A stretch of 64,000 nucleotides of DNA from Providencia alcalifaciens (GTDB lineage Bacteria; Pseudomonadota; Gammaproteobacteria; Enterobacterales; Enterobacteriaceae): positions 2,005,353 to 2,069,352 of the forward strand of contig JAOQNJ010000001.1 of the NCBI GenBank assembly GCA_025961275.1, in the 5' to 3' direction. Each line of letters starts with the position of its first letter. The first letter of the stretch is position 1. This document shows, one piece after another, positions 7,406 to 17,039 of this stretch. Made by a program: the position numbers and the translations under genes. The notes beneath the pieces were generated by a model that did not search any database, was not told where the DNA came from, and worked only from the letters and a program-made list of their open reading frames with translations.

Positions 7406-7627
7406 CATTCCTCTAAATAATTCGAGTTGCAGGAAGGCGGTGAAATTAAGCTATCCCGATGAGCATACGTTAAGTATGTGATTCGGGTAGCTTAATGTGG
7501 TCAACAAAAAGATGACTCGATATATAACGAGGAATAACATTCCTCTAAATAATTCGAGTTGCAGGAAGACGGTGAAATTAAGCTATCCCGATGAGCATAC
7601 ATTAAGTATGTGATTCGGGTAGCTTAA
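7364..7627. repeat. 132-bp tandem duplication
   Basis: Two units, 7364-7495 and 7496-7627, begin TGTGGTCAACAAAAAGA and end GGGTAGCTTAA. They differ at only a handful of bases. Each unit holds the left and middle part of the palindromic intergenic repeat, and only the second copy is followed by its right end. The first unit starts exactly where the gene after alkB loses family similarity. Confidence 0.9.
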
Positions 7628-7664
7628 TGAAACCAACGCATCTGCAGCTCGAAGTATGACGAGG
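7541..7664. repeat. Palindromic intergenic repeat, complete copy
   Basis: The left end CTAAATAATTCGAGTTGCAG (from 7544) mirrors the right end CTGCAGCTCGAAGTATGACG (up to 7662). Inside, AAGCTATCCCGATGAGCATAC pairs with GTATGTGATTCGGGTAGCTT. The element of about 124 bp can fold into one long hairpin and abuts the glnS stop codon, so it forms the 3' end of glnS mRNA. It resembles the YPAL-type palindromic repeats described in Yersinia and relatives (from memory). Confidence 0.75.
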
Positions 7665-7665
7665 A

Positions 7666-9336
7666 CTATTGGTTCTCGAACTTATTAGCCCAAGTATCAC
7701 GCAACCCTACGGTACGGTTAAACACTAATTTATCAGTGTTGCTTAAGCGGTTATCGGCACAAAAATAGCCTTCACGCTCAAACTGATAAGGTTTATCCGT
7801 TGCGGCATTGCGCAGGCTTGGCTCAACGAAACCTTGGCGAATAACCAATGACTCTGGGTTAATCACCGACAAGAAATCATCTTCTGCTGCTGGGTTTGGT
7901 ACCGTGAATAGGCGATCGTAAAGACGAATTTCAGCTGGCAGAGCCTGTGCAGCACTGACCCAATGAATAACACCTTTCACCTTGCGGCCATCGGCTGGGT
8001 TTTTATTCAATGTTTCTGGATCATAGGTGCAGTAAATCGTGGTGATATTACCTTGTGCATCTTTCTCTACGCGCTCAGCCTTAATAATATAAGCATTCCG
8101 CAAACGCACTTCTTTACCGAGAACTAAACGCTTGTATTGGCGATTAGCCTCTTCACGAAAGTCTGCGCGGTCGATATATAATTCGTTGCTAAATGGGACT
8201 TCACGAGTGCCCATATCTGGGTTATCTGGGTGGTTTGGCGCAGTTAAAATCTCTTCGCCTACAGCCATGTTCTCAATCACTAAACGAACTGGATCGATAA
8301 CCGCCATTGCACGTGGAGCACTTTCGTTGAGGTCATCACGAATACAAGATTCTAGTGACGCCATTTCAACGTTGTTATCCTGTTTGGTGACGCCTATACG
8401 TTGACAGAATTCACGGATAGATGCTGAAGTATAGCCACGACGACGTAAGCCTGAAATTGTTGGCATACGTGGGTCATCCCAGCCATCAACCAATTTATCA
8501 GTGACTAACTGATTGAGCTTACGCTTAGACATCACGGTGTATTCAAGATTTAAGCGTGAGAATTCATATTGGCGTGGATGGCAGTCAATAGTGATATTAT
8601 CTAGCACCCAGTCATACAGACGGCGGTTATCTTGGAATTCCAATGTACACAGTGAATGTGTAATACCTTCTAACGCATCAGAAATACAATGCGTGAAGTC
8701 ATACATTGGATAAATACACCATTTATTACCAGACTGGTGGTGTTCAGCAAATTTGATACGGTAAATAACAGGATCACGCATTACGATGAAAGGTGATGCC
8801 ATGTCAATTTTGGCGCGTAAGCAAGCTTTACCTTCTTCAAAACCACCAGCACGCATTTTTTCAAACAGCGCTAAATTTTCTTCAACGCTGCGATCGCGAT
8901 ATGGACTATTTTTACCCGGCTCTTTCAGCGTACCGCGATACTCACGAATTTGCTCTGCACTTAGCTCATCAACATAAGCTAATCCTTTGTTGATCAGCTC
9001 AATAGCATATTGATACAGGGTATCAAAGTAGTCAGAAGAGTAGTGAACTTTCCCGCTCCATTGGAAACCAAGCCACTGAACATCATGTTGAATTGAGTTA
9101 ACATATTCAACATCTTCTTTCACTGGGTTGGTATCATCAAAACGTAAATTACATTGTCCCTGATAATCCTGCGCTATACCAAAATTCAGGCAAATTGATT
9201 TTGCATGACCAATGTGTAAATAGCCATTAGGTTCAGGTGGAAAACGTGTTTGCACCGAAGTGTGTTTTCCGCTCGCCAGATCTTCATCTATGATCTGACG
9301 GATAAAATTTGTTGGGCGAGCATCTGCCTCATTCAT
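7666..9336 (-). CDS. glnS: Glutaminyl-tRNA synthetase
   Basis: Charges tRNA-Gln with glutamine in the cytosol; class I synthetase. The ATP motif HIGH is in [15 protein letters not shown] and the second ATP motif is VMSKRK. Both fit the E. coli enzyme closely along 556 residues. Three in-frame ATGs lie close together (9345, 9342, 9336). The last, giving [12 protein letters not shown], has GAGGA at proper spacing and matches the family N-terminus. A complete palindromic repeat starts two bases after the stop. In E. coli glnS follows nagE directly; here about 7.7 kb separates them. Confidence 0.97.
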   Translation of the reverse strand: MNEADARPTNFIRQIIDEDLASGKHTSVQTRFPPEPNGYLHIGHAKSICLNFGIAQDYQGQCNLRFDDTNPVKEDVEYVNSIQHDVQWLGFQWSGKVHYSSDYFDTLYQYAIELINKGLAYVDELSAEQIREYRGTLKEPGKNSPYRDRSVEENLALFEKMRAGGFEEGKACLRAKIDMASPFIVMRDPVIYRIKFAEHHQSGNKWCIYPMYDFTHCISDALEGITHSLCTLEFQDNRRLYDWVLDNITIDCHPRQYEFSRLNLEYTVMSKRKLNQLVTDKLVDGWDDPRMPTISGLRRRGYTSASIREFCQRIGVTKQDNNVEMASLESCIRDDLNESAPRAMAVIDPVRLVIENMAVGEEILTAPNHPDNPDMGTREVPFSNELYIDRADFREEANRQYKRLVLGKEVRLRNAYIIKAERVEKDAQGNITTIYCTYDPETLNKNPADGRKVKGVIHWVSAAQALPAEIRLYDRLFTVPNPAAEDDFLSVINPESLVIRQGFVEPSLRNAATDKPYQFEREGYFCADNRLSNTDKLVFNRTVGLRDTWANKFENQ

Positions 9337-9428
9337 TGTCATCATTCCTCAATGCCAAAAGCGCGTAATAGCGGGATATATTCTACCATAATTCATCAGG
9401 AAACAACCGTTTGATTATTCGCTCTCTT

Positions 9429-9550
9429 GATACTTCAAGCTGTATCGTCGTTAAGGCACACTTAGCGACCCAAGCCACATACATTTGTATGTATCCCATA
9501 GGTTCACTTTGTTTGTCTGCTAGAAGAAACGCGAATTCATTAACTTGAAC
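9429..9550. repeat. Divergent copy of the palindromic intergenic repeat
   Basis: Begins GATACTTCAAGCTGTATCG (9429 on), with a central CATACATTTGTATGTA turn and a right end AATTCATTAACTTGAA. It shares the outer word and the hairpin plan of the other copies but is more degraded. Confidence 0.5.
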
Positions 9551-10241
9551 TTGGCCTTAATATTTTAGGCTAGGCTGCCTTGTTATCAGTAAAGGAAACC
9601 TGCCACACTTCAAATTGAATTGTAGTTCATTGCGTCATCCTTGAGGTGATGAAAGCATAATTTGCTAATTAAATGTGTAGCGTGACATGTCACGTTTTGT
9701 AGCAATAAACCTCCCACGATCCTAAAAAAAAATATATTTCAATTTCTTAAGCTTCATTTACCGCCCCCACTCCAACTTACATTTCTATAGTATGATTATG
9801 ACATCATTCAAATTTCAATTATAAAATAAAGAAGTAAACCTGTAGTCATCGAGTTCAGATTGTTTATGCATATAGAAGCTCACCTAGCTGTAGCAAAGTG
9901 ATTTTATATATGGTTATCTATTTAGAAAAGTGTATGAAGTGAGTAAGCTATTTTGTTTATTAGTTGAATCAAGAAGAAATAATAAAAATAAACGTTCTTA
10001 TTTTCTGTAATACACATGAAAAGTTAAAGATTATGATTAAAATCGCAAATAAATTCATCACTTTCAACAAGCATAAGATAATTTTATATTAATATTATGG
10101 CTAACTAATTATAATTTCATACTAGTAACCCTTCGAGCTGCTTAGTTATTTCATTTCCTCAGTAATACGAATTATTTAGGGTATAGTGTATCTATACCCA
10201 TCGGATAGTTTTTTGTCATCTACATATAGCTTCTACTATTT
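9551..10241. other. AT-rich gap without recognisable gene
   Basis: It holds the second copy of GTGACATGTCAC plus GTTTT (9682-9698). Otherwise it is AT-rich and full of stops in all frames. An open stretch on the plus strand at 10186-10464 mostly overlaps the coding frame of the next gene and is not supported. Confidence 0.5.
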
Positions 10242-11144
10242 TCACTTCAATTCTAAAGTAGCAACTAATGGCACATGGTCTGATAACTTAGAATCTATTC
10301 GCTTAAATGACTTTATATCAATATTTTTTGATACGATGATATTATCAACACTATTAACATTCATTGATGGATCTACACCAAGAAAAGTATCATACCAGAT
10401 ATTATTTTTTCCATTTACCAAGTTAAATTTATCTCTCCAGATATCCCATTCGAGCGTAGATTGATCAGCGTTAAAATCACCTACTAACACTTTATATTCA
10501 ACCCAGTCTTTTTCCATCGCTCTCATTATTTGTTTCATTTGCTCATTTCTAACTTGCTTTGATTCAAAACTTAAATGTGTGTTATAAAAAGCAATTTCTT
10601 TACCATCTTGTTGAATAATCACTCGAGTATAGACTCGGGGCTCCATAACACCTTTGGTCGCAATACCTTCCTTCCCCCACATTCCATCAAGAGCGGTTAC
10701 TGTCTCTTTTTTCAATGGGTTATAAGCCCTATAAATATCTTCAAATTCTTTTGAGTAATCATTTGATATTTTATTTAAAATTAGCTTGTGGGTGCTTTCA
10801 TCCTTGAACGGTATTCTCGATATGGTCGCTATACCATATCCACCATGAGAAAAATCTACTGCATTACCATAATAAAAGTATTTATAATATTTATTTATGA
10901 AGCTATCTATAGCATTATATGAAGTTATATTCTTATCTGAAAATCGTTTGTTTTTATAGTTAATCTCTTGCAATCCAAATATAGTCACATTTTCATTTAT
11001 CATCAAATCCCGTTGAGCATCATGATCACCAATGACTTTAGCATCTATATTATATGTTCCAACTATTAATTCAGTGGAAAAAACATAAGGTGAACTAATG
11101 AATAATAAAGATGAACTCAATAAAACAAGTGATTTAAATTTCAT
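10242..11144 (-). CDS. Secreted endonuclease/exonuclease/phosphatase-fold protein
   Basis: The protein of 300 residues has a signal peptide (MKFKSLVLLSSSLLFISS..., cleavage near VFST). The fold's motifs follow in order: an LIVGTYNID strand, FGLQEIN (metal-binding Glu), FYNTHLS, VGDFNAD (catalytic Asp and Asn) and the terminal SDHVPLVA (Asp-His pair). Such proteins include DNase I, sphingomyelinase and the CdtB toxin subunit; substrate cannot be read here. GGAG seven bases before ATG 11144 sets the start. It is a single gene with AT-rich flanks, no CdtA/CdtC-like neighbours and no immunity-like gene. Accessory between glnS and nagE, probably acquired. Confidence 0.85.
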   Translation of the reverse strand: MKFKSLVLLSSSLLFISSPYVFSTELIVGTYNIDAKVIGDHDAQRDLMINENVTIFGLQEINYKNKRFSDKNITSYNAIDSFINKYYKYFYYGNAVDFSHGGYGIATISRIPFKDESTHKLILNKISNDYSKEFEDIYRAYNPLKKETVTALDGMWGKEGIATKGVMEPRVYTRVIIQQDGKEIAFYNTHLSFESKQVRNEQMKQIMRAMEKDWVEYKVLVGDFNADQSTLEWDIWRDKFNLVNGKNNIWYDTFLGVDPSMNVNSVDNIIVSKNIDIKSFKRIDSKLSDHVPLVATLELK

Positions 11145-11339
11145 AGCCAATCTCCACAAAATAATTATTCTAATTATAACCCATCATTCCAATAACTAAT
11201 GTGATTGAAGGTCACATTCTATAAATAGAAAATAAATATTCGTATTTTATTATTATAATAATAAAATTCCCTAGTGCTGGTAACTAAATCTCAAAGTGAT
11301 ATTTTAAATTTGTAGTAATGCAACGGTGTTATTTAAGTG

Positions 11340-12413
11340 CTAAGTTCGAGCAAATACCCAAACCTGATCCTTTGGCATCGATAAACCACATACTCCTTCA
11401 TAATGCCGATCAGAACTAAAGGCGCGAAGAACAGGTGAGTTTTCATCAGATTCACGGAATAGATATTCCCAATGGCTACCCAAATACATTTTCGTTAATA
11501 GTGGCCTTTCCAGCGAATTATCTTCATTATTATCGTTGAGCTTAACCTGTTCCACTCGAATAATCACCGTAACCTCTTGATTTATTGTTAAATCACCTAC
11601 AGGTTTACCCCATAGCGCCCAACCTGTTCCCTGAATACGAACATAACCATTTTTTAATTCGCAAATCTGACCGTTGAGTCGATTATTACTTCCCATAAAT
11701 TCAGCGGTAAACAGCGATTTAGGTGTTGCGTACATATCCTGAGGCGTGCCTTGCTGTTCAATGACACCATTATTTAGCAGTAAAATACGATCGGAAATTG
11801 CCATCGCTTCATTCTGATCATGAGTTACCATCAGAGCTGACAAATTAAGTTCAACGATTAGGCCACGCAAGAATACTCTCGCTTCTTCCCGCAGTTTGGC
11901 GTCCAGGTTAGAGAGTGGTTCATCCAATAAAAGTACTGGAGGGTTGTAAATTAACCCCCGTCCGATAGCAACACGTTGCTGTTGCCCACCGGATAACTGA
12001 TGAGGATAACGCTGGCCTAGATTACCTAACCCTAGCTGATCTAATACTGCCTGAACGCGTTGTTTTATCTCCACAGAAGAGACTTTACGTAATTTTAGTG
12101 GGTAAGCAATATTATCGAAAATAGTCATATGGGGCCATAGAGCATAAGATTGAAAAACTAATCCCAAATTACGATCTTCAACCAGAATTTCTTTACCTGT
12201 ACTGCCTTCATAGATAATACGATTTCCAAGTGTTATACGCCCTTTACTCGGTTTTTCCAGCCCAGCAACTGCACGGAGTAGGGTGGTTTTCCCGCTACCG
12301 GACGGTCCTAACAGTGTGACAACCTCTCCTTTGTTTAACACCATTGACACCCCTTTTAATACCGGATTAGTGCCGTAATCTAAATGCAAGTTCTCTACTG
12401 TAAGTTCAGTCAT
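11340..12413 (-). CDS. ABC importer ATPase, iron(III)/polyamine type
   Basis: 357-residue ATPase with a C-terminal regulatory (TOBE-like) domain. Walker A is GPSGSGKT (36-43), the Q-loop is FQSY near 87-90, the signature LSGGQQQ begins near 140 and Walker B LLLDEP is near 161-166. This length and tail are typical of FbpC/PotA-like subunits. It overlaps the permease gene by 8 bases and is the last gene of a three-gene importer operon (binding protein 14254-15339, permease, ATPase). Confidence 0.88.
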   Translation of the reverse strand: MTELTVENLHLDYGTNPVLKGVSMVLNKGEVVTLLGPSGSGKTTLLRAVAGLEKPSKGRITLGNRIIYEGSTGKEILVEDRNLGLVFQSYALWPHMTIFDNIAYPLKLRKVSSVEIKQRVQAVLDQLGLGNLGQRYPHQLSGGQQQRVAIGRGLIYNPPVLLLDEPLSNLDAKLREEARVFLRGLIVELNLSALMVTHDQNEAMAISDRILLLNNGVIEQQGTPQDMYATPKSLFTAEFMGSNNRLNGQICELKNGYVRIQGTGWALWGKPVGDLTINQEVTVIIRVEQVKLNDNNEDNSLERPLLTKMYLGSHWEYLFRESDENSPVLRAFSSDRHYEGVCGLSMPKDQVWVFART

Positions 12414-14184
12414 TCATTTTTACTCCAAAGCGCAGGGCTATACCTAACCCAACCAAGACCAAAACAATATTGATAAACGATAAGGCAGCAACAATATCTA
12501 CCGCACCAGTAGCCCACAGAGAAACTAACATTGAACCTATAGTTTCCGTGCCAGGCGAAAGCAAGTAGACACCCGTAGAATATTCACGCTCAAAAATCAA
12601 AAACATCAGTAGCCATGAGCCAATAAGTCCGTAGCGAGCGAGTGGGACGGTGATATGTCGGGTAACTTGACCACGTCTAGCACCTGTACTGCGAGCGGCT
12701 TCTTCTAACTCTGTACCAACCTGTAATAGCGCAGATGAAATCAGTCGCAATCCGTAAGCTAGCCACACCACGGTATATGCTAGCCATACGCTAAATATGG
12801 TGTTACGCACGGTTCGCATCCAAACGATCACGTTTTCTCGTATCCACTCTGAGCCAGGAATAATTGACATATAACCATTAGCTAACGACTTATCCATCCA
12901 CATCGGTGTAAATAAGAAGACCCATAAGAATGCCAAACCGGCTAATATTCCCGGAACCGCTCGTGGAACTAAAACGCTATAGCCTAGAAACTGGGTTACG
13001 CGATCTGGTTTTCGGTGCATTGCGAGACTAATAAAGGTGTAACAGATAACTGCTAGCGCACCACCAAAAATACCAATGGCGATCGAGTTTATTATTGCTC
13101 GGATAAGGTTAGGCTGAGAGAAAACCGTCCTGAAAGTATCTAGTGATAGCAGATCGATTATTGGAACACCAACCCCCCAATTTGAAACGAATGCTCGGAG
13201 TAAAATACCAGTAAGCGGAACAAAAATAGTCACGATTAACCATAAAGTAACAAAGCCAAAAGAGATCCAACGCCATTTACCCAGTGGTAGCACATGGGAT
13301 GACGAGGCTTTGCCTTTTATCGTCACAAATCGGTTACTGGTTCGCATCAAGCGACGCTGAAGCATAATTAGCGGTATAGTTATGCTAATTAAAACGACGG
13401 CTACAACGGCCATTAAATGATAAGACGGGATCCCGAGCTTATTAGTGAGTTTATACAGATAGGTTGCCAGTACCAAATTCCCTTCAGGATCGCCAAGTAC
13501 TAACATTAAACCAAACACTTCCAACCCAAGGAAAAAGAGTAATAGAGTCGCATAAAGAATTGCCGGTCTTACCATGGGTAAACTGACTGCTAACATTATC
13601 TGTATCGGAGAAGCACCAGAAATACGCGCAGCCTCTTCAACGTCAGATCCCATATTACGCAAAGCCGATGAAATATAGAGATAGGAGTGAGGAACATGCG
13701 TTAACCCTGCAATAATCACGATGCTGGTCATCGAATAAATATTCCATGGTACAAAACCAATAATATCCTGTACCCATAGCGAGAAGAGCCCAACTGGACC
13801 GGCAGCGACCACATAGCCAAAACCTAAAACCATCGGTGACACAAAGACTGGCACCAAAATCATGGGTTCAATCCAGCGACGACATGGAAGATCGCACCTA
13901 ACAATCAAAAACGCGAGAATACCGCCGAGTGGAATAACAATCACCACTAAACCGAAAGCTAAAATAAATCCACTTCTCAGCGCCTTATAAAAATCAGGAT
14001 CATTAAAAACAAAGCGATAGGCATCCAGACTAAATGTTTTATCGGGAGAGAAAAATGGTGCTGATAGAAAGCTTTGAGTAACAATAAGCGCGAGTGGCCC
14101 GTAGATAAATAATGCGGTTAATAGCACTACAATACCACGCGGCAAACTCTGCTTCATTCTGCATAATGCATCATACATAGGCAA
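12406..14184 (-). CDS. ABC importer fused permease, FbpB type
   Basis: 592-residue inner-membrane protein with about 12 helices arranged as two homologous halves. Each half has an EAA loop: DVEEAARISGASPIQIML in the first and ELEEAARSTGARRGQV in the second, the sites that contact the ATPase. Two fused halves are characteristic of the ferric iron FbpB/SfuB type, though related importers take other ligands. The frame opens with TTG at 14184. ATG at 14178 or ATG at 14157 (MKQSLPRG) may be the true start; no strong ribosome site decides. Confidence 0.87.
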   Translation of the reverse strand: MPMYDALCRMKQSLPRGIVVLLTALFIYGPLALIVTQSFLSAPFFSPDKTFSLDAYRFVFNDPDFYKALRSGFILAFGLVVIVIPLGGILAFLIVRCDLPCRRWIEPMILVPVFVSPMVLGFGYVVAAGPVGLFSLWVQDIIGFVPWNIYSMTSIVIIAGLTHVPHSYLYISSALRNMGSDVEEAARISGASPIQIMLAVSLPMVRPAILYATLLLFFLGLEVFGLMLVLGDPEGNLVLATYLYKLTNKLGIPSYHLMAVVAVVLISITIPLIMLQRRLMRTSNRFVTIKGKASSSHVLPLGKWRWISFGFVTLWLIVTIFVPLTGILLRAFVSNWGVGVPIIDLLSLDTFRTVFSQPNLIRAIINSIAIGIFGGALAVICYTFISLAMHRKPDRVTQFLGYSVLVPRAVPGILAGLAFLWVFLFTPMWMDKSLANGYMSIIPGSEWIRENVIVWMRTVRNTIFSVWLAYTVVWLAYGLRLISSALLQVGTELEEAARSTGARRGQVTRHITVPLARYGLIGSWLLMFLIFEREYSTGVYLLSPGTETIGSMLVSLWATGAVDIVAALSFINIVLVLVGLGIALRFGVKMND

Positions 14185-14253
14185 GAGAGTCCCATAGCGA
14201 AGGAAGATATTAGCGATAAAGGATTTAACCTTTACCGCTAAACCAACGTTGAT

Positions 14254-15339
14254 TTATTTACCGGTGGTAGCTCGCCATTTTTTCAGGTAATCCAGACGCT
14301 TATTCTGCTCTAGATATTCCAATAGGCTGATATTTATAGGGATTGGTTTTAATGCGCTGCCGAGTAGTTTTGTCATTCCGTCTATGTCGTTATCTCCCGA
14401 GATATCATCACGGATAGAGGTGAGATTAGACTGATTAGCGAGAATATCCTGCCCTTTTTGTGACAATAAATAGTCTAACCATAACTTAGCGGCATTCGTG
14501 TTCTTAGCCTGTTTACTGATAAAACTTACGCGTGACAGTACTAGGGTATAATCCTTTGGATAAGCGATACCAAGAGAAGGGTCCTTTATAGCGCGGTTTT
14601 TAGTGTAAGGTTCTAATATATTGTAACCAATCAGATTTTCACCTGAAGAGACTCGCTCTAACATGGTTCCTGTTGACGACTGAACCACCATCCCTGCACT
14701 GGCAATATCTTTTAAGTGCTCAAAGTATTTAGGATCGTTTTTCATGTCTTCGACCGATAACATAAAGCCTACTGCGGACTTTTCGATATCATAGGTAGTG
14801 ACTTTATTTTTAAAACGCTCTGGTTGTGATTTGATAAGAGCAGCTAAATCTGCGTGAGATTTAGGGACTTCATCCTCTTTAATCAAACGCTTATTGTAGA
14901 TAAATATCAACGGTTCATAGGTCGTTCCATAAGCGGTATCTTGCCATACTGCCCACGAAGGAAGTTTACTTGCTTCAGGTGATTTGTAGGGAAGAGCGTA
15001 ATCTTTAGCGAGTTTTAGAGCCGTATCCATTGCTGAGCTCCATACGACGTCACCGCTACCACTTAACGATGCCTGCTCGCTGATATAGCGATTATATAAC
15101 TCAGTACTATTCATATCATTATATTCGACTGAGATCCCCGGATAGAGTGCCTCAAAGCCTTTAATAATAGAAGCTGCTGCTGCAGTATCTGTCGTAGAAT
15201 AGATAACGACTTTTCCTTCTTTTTTAGCAGCATCAACAATTTTTTGGTAGTTAGTTGGATAGTTTTCAGGGGCGGCACTTACTGTGCCGATATTAAGAAC
15301 TAGCATACTGATCATGAAGATATTCATTTTTTTTAACAT
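14254..15339 (-). CDS. Periplasmic substrate-binding protein of an iron-type ABC importer
   Basis: 361 residues with a signal peptide (MLKKMNIFMISMLVLNIG..., cleavage near VSA-AP). The mature part has the family-1 solute-binding pattern of FbpA-like proteins: GKVVIYSTTD at the start, SGSGDVVWSSAMD, then YGTTYEPLIFIYNKRLI. Tyrosines that bind iron in FbpA cannot be assigned by eye, so Fe(III) is only one option beside organophosphates or sugars. First gene of the importer operon, with about 70 bases before the permease. No clear Fur box was found upstream. Confidence 0.82.
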   Translation of the reverse strand: MLKKMNIFMISMLVLNIGTVSAAPENYPTNYQKIVDAAKKEGKVVIYSTTDTAAAASIIKGFEALYPGISVEYNDMNSTELYNRYISEQASLSGSGDVVWSSAMDTALKLAKDYALPYKSPEASKLPSWAVWQDTAYGTTYEPLIFIYNKRLIKEDEVPKSHADLAALIKSQPERFKNKVTTYDIEKSAVGFMLSVEDMKNDPKYFEHLKDIASAGMVVQSSTGTMLERVSSGENLIGYNILEPYTKNRAIKDPSLGIAYPKDYTLVLSRVSFISKQAKNTNAAKLWLDYLLSQKGQDILANQSNLTSIRDDISGDNDIDGMTKLLGSALKPIPINISLLEYLEQNKRLDYLKKWRATTGK

Positions 15340-15871
15340 GCTTTTATCCCATTTTTATACTGCTGATACTTGAAGTTAAGGCTTCAAATAATTGAAGTAT
15401 TTCTAACCTGTGGATTAGTTAGTATGATTTTAAGATGTTAAATGTCAATTAAATGTCAATTAAACGTTACGCAATTCTAATAAGAATCAAGTTTATTAAA
15501 TTGTTTTTGAGAAATAATTTTCTATTGACATAAAAATAAAGTCAACTTAATAAGAACTTTCGATATTTTACTCTATAAGTAAGTAATAAAACTTACCCAT
15601 ATAGCTTATCCTCAAGTTGTCGATAATGCTTTTTACGTGAGTACAGCAATTTTTAAATTAATTAAGTTCGACAGAAAGAATTAAATACTCATTTAACTCA
15701 TATCTGTTGCTTACTATTAATTTGATTGATTAACTGACTCAGCGCTTATTCCATCGTGTAGCTTACTGAGCCAATCAGTTGTTGAACCTGTAAGGAAATT
15801 GCGAAGAGATAATTCAAATCTTTTATCTTACATTTAACCAGCTATAGAAAACTCGCCATTGAAATTTTTGA
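15340..15871. other. Gap between importer operon and TauE/SafE gene
   Basis: No gene seen. A stem-loop at 15732-15780 pairs AACTGA and CTCAG with CTGAG and TCAGTT (four-base bulge). It lies downstream of the exporter gene on the minus strand and may end its transcript, but no T-run follows. ATGTCAATTAA is directly repeated at about 15438-15462. Confidence 0.4.
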
Positions 15872-16687
15872 TTACGTCAATAGCATGACACTTAGCACAA
15901 TTAAAAGAAGTAAAGGGTAAATTTGTGCATGACGATTATCATTTAAGTATGGCATCAATAAACCAGCAAAACGAATACCCAGCCATGAGGTTACGATAAG
16001 AATTAATGCCCCCTTAATGCAGATCATCCCAATGAACCCTTCTCCTAATTCAATTTGCTTAGAAAAAGCAAAGTAAAGGTAAGTTAACGTTCCCGTAATT
16101 GCCATCGGTAAAGTTAATGGATTTGCAATAGCAGCCGCTTGAATCATACTTGCCCCGCGACGCCTCATTAAAGGTACCGTCATGACACTTCCGCCGACCC
16201 CTAAAAATGCTGCCACTGCACCAATAACCATTCCAATTGGGATATCGGCAAATAAATCTCTATTTGATGGTTTGATAACATTCGAGTCTATTCTCATAAA
16301 ACCAGGACGGACAAAACAATCTAAAATCGTAATAATTAAGTAACCAATAAATATCCAACGGATCCAAACACTCTCTACAGAGAGTGCTGCGAATGCACCT
16401 AGAATTCCACCAAGTGAAATTGGAATAATAAAGGAACGAATGATGTTCCAATTTAAATTTCCTTTGATGTAATGTGCTCGACTAGATACTGATGCAGAAA
16501 CAATCATTACACATGTTGAGGTTGCAACCGCAATTTGCATTGCGACCTCTCCCGTATCACTTGCAGGCCCCCATACCAGACTAATAAGCGCATAAAGTAA
16601 AGGAACCGTAATAAAACCGCCACCAAATCCAAATAAGGCAGTCGTGATCCCAGAAATAAACCCAAAAAAACAAAGCAACAAGGTCAC
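15872..16687 (-). CDS. TauE/SafE-family membrane exporter
   Basis: 271-residue inner-membrane protein with about eight helices and the duplicated glycine-rich half signature of the family: FGFGGGFITVPLL near the N-terminus and AAFLGVGGSVMTVPLM in the second half. The family moves organosulfur or sulfite anions; the substrate here is unknown. The start is GTG at 16687, which has GGAG seven bases upstream. Single gene between the importer and nagE. Confidence 0.85.
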   Translation of the reverse strand: MTLLLCFFGFISGITTALFGFGGGFITVPLLYALISLVWGPASDTGEVAMQIAVATSTCVMIVSASVSSRAHYIKGNLNWNIIRSFIIPISLGGILGAFAALSVESVWIRWIFIGYLIITILDCFVRPGFMRIDSNVIKPSNRDLFADIPIGMVIGAVAAFLGVGGSVMTVPLMRRRGASMIQAAAIANPLTLPMAITGTLTYLYFAFSKQIELGEGFIGMICIKGALILIVTSWLGIRFAGLLMPYLNDNRHAQIYPLLLLIVLSVMLLT

Positions 16688-16978
16688 AAGGCGTCTCCAT
16701 AAATAATGATATTTTTATACTCAAAGTCATTCGAATAATATAACCACAGCAATCAACGTTATCCCGATAAAATAAGTCCAAAATACATGCCGACTTAAGT
16801 GATCCAAATAGAGCAATGTAACCTCTATGCTTTAAAGGCAAGGGATTCAACATGAACTGCAAGGGGATATATCTTATCGAGGAGAAGCGGGGCTGACTTA
16901 CGCATACTTGACAATCTATTCTGAAATTTCGCCAGATTTTATTGACTGAATAAATTATTGGCTAAAATAATCGCGATC

Positions 16979-17010
16979 AAAAAAGGGAGGCTTGTGGCCT
17001 CCCTTTTTTA
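16979..17010 (-). terminator. Rho-independent terminator after nagE
   Basis: GGGAGGC-TTGTG-GCCTCCC with A-runs before and T-runs after, so it can work on both strands. It lies about 30 bp beyond the nagE stop. Confidence 0.85.
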
Positions 17011-17039
17011 TTATCAATGTTATGATTTAGCTAATTATA

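Noticed and set aside
15500-15530. Fur-box-like AT-rich dyad (GAAATAATTTTC) upstream of the importer operon
   Set aside because: Too few consensus positions in very AT-rich DNA; would be expected by chance.
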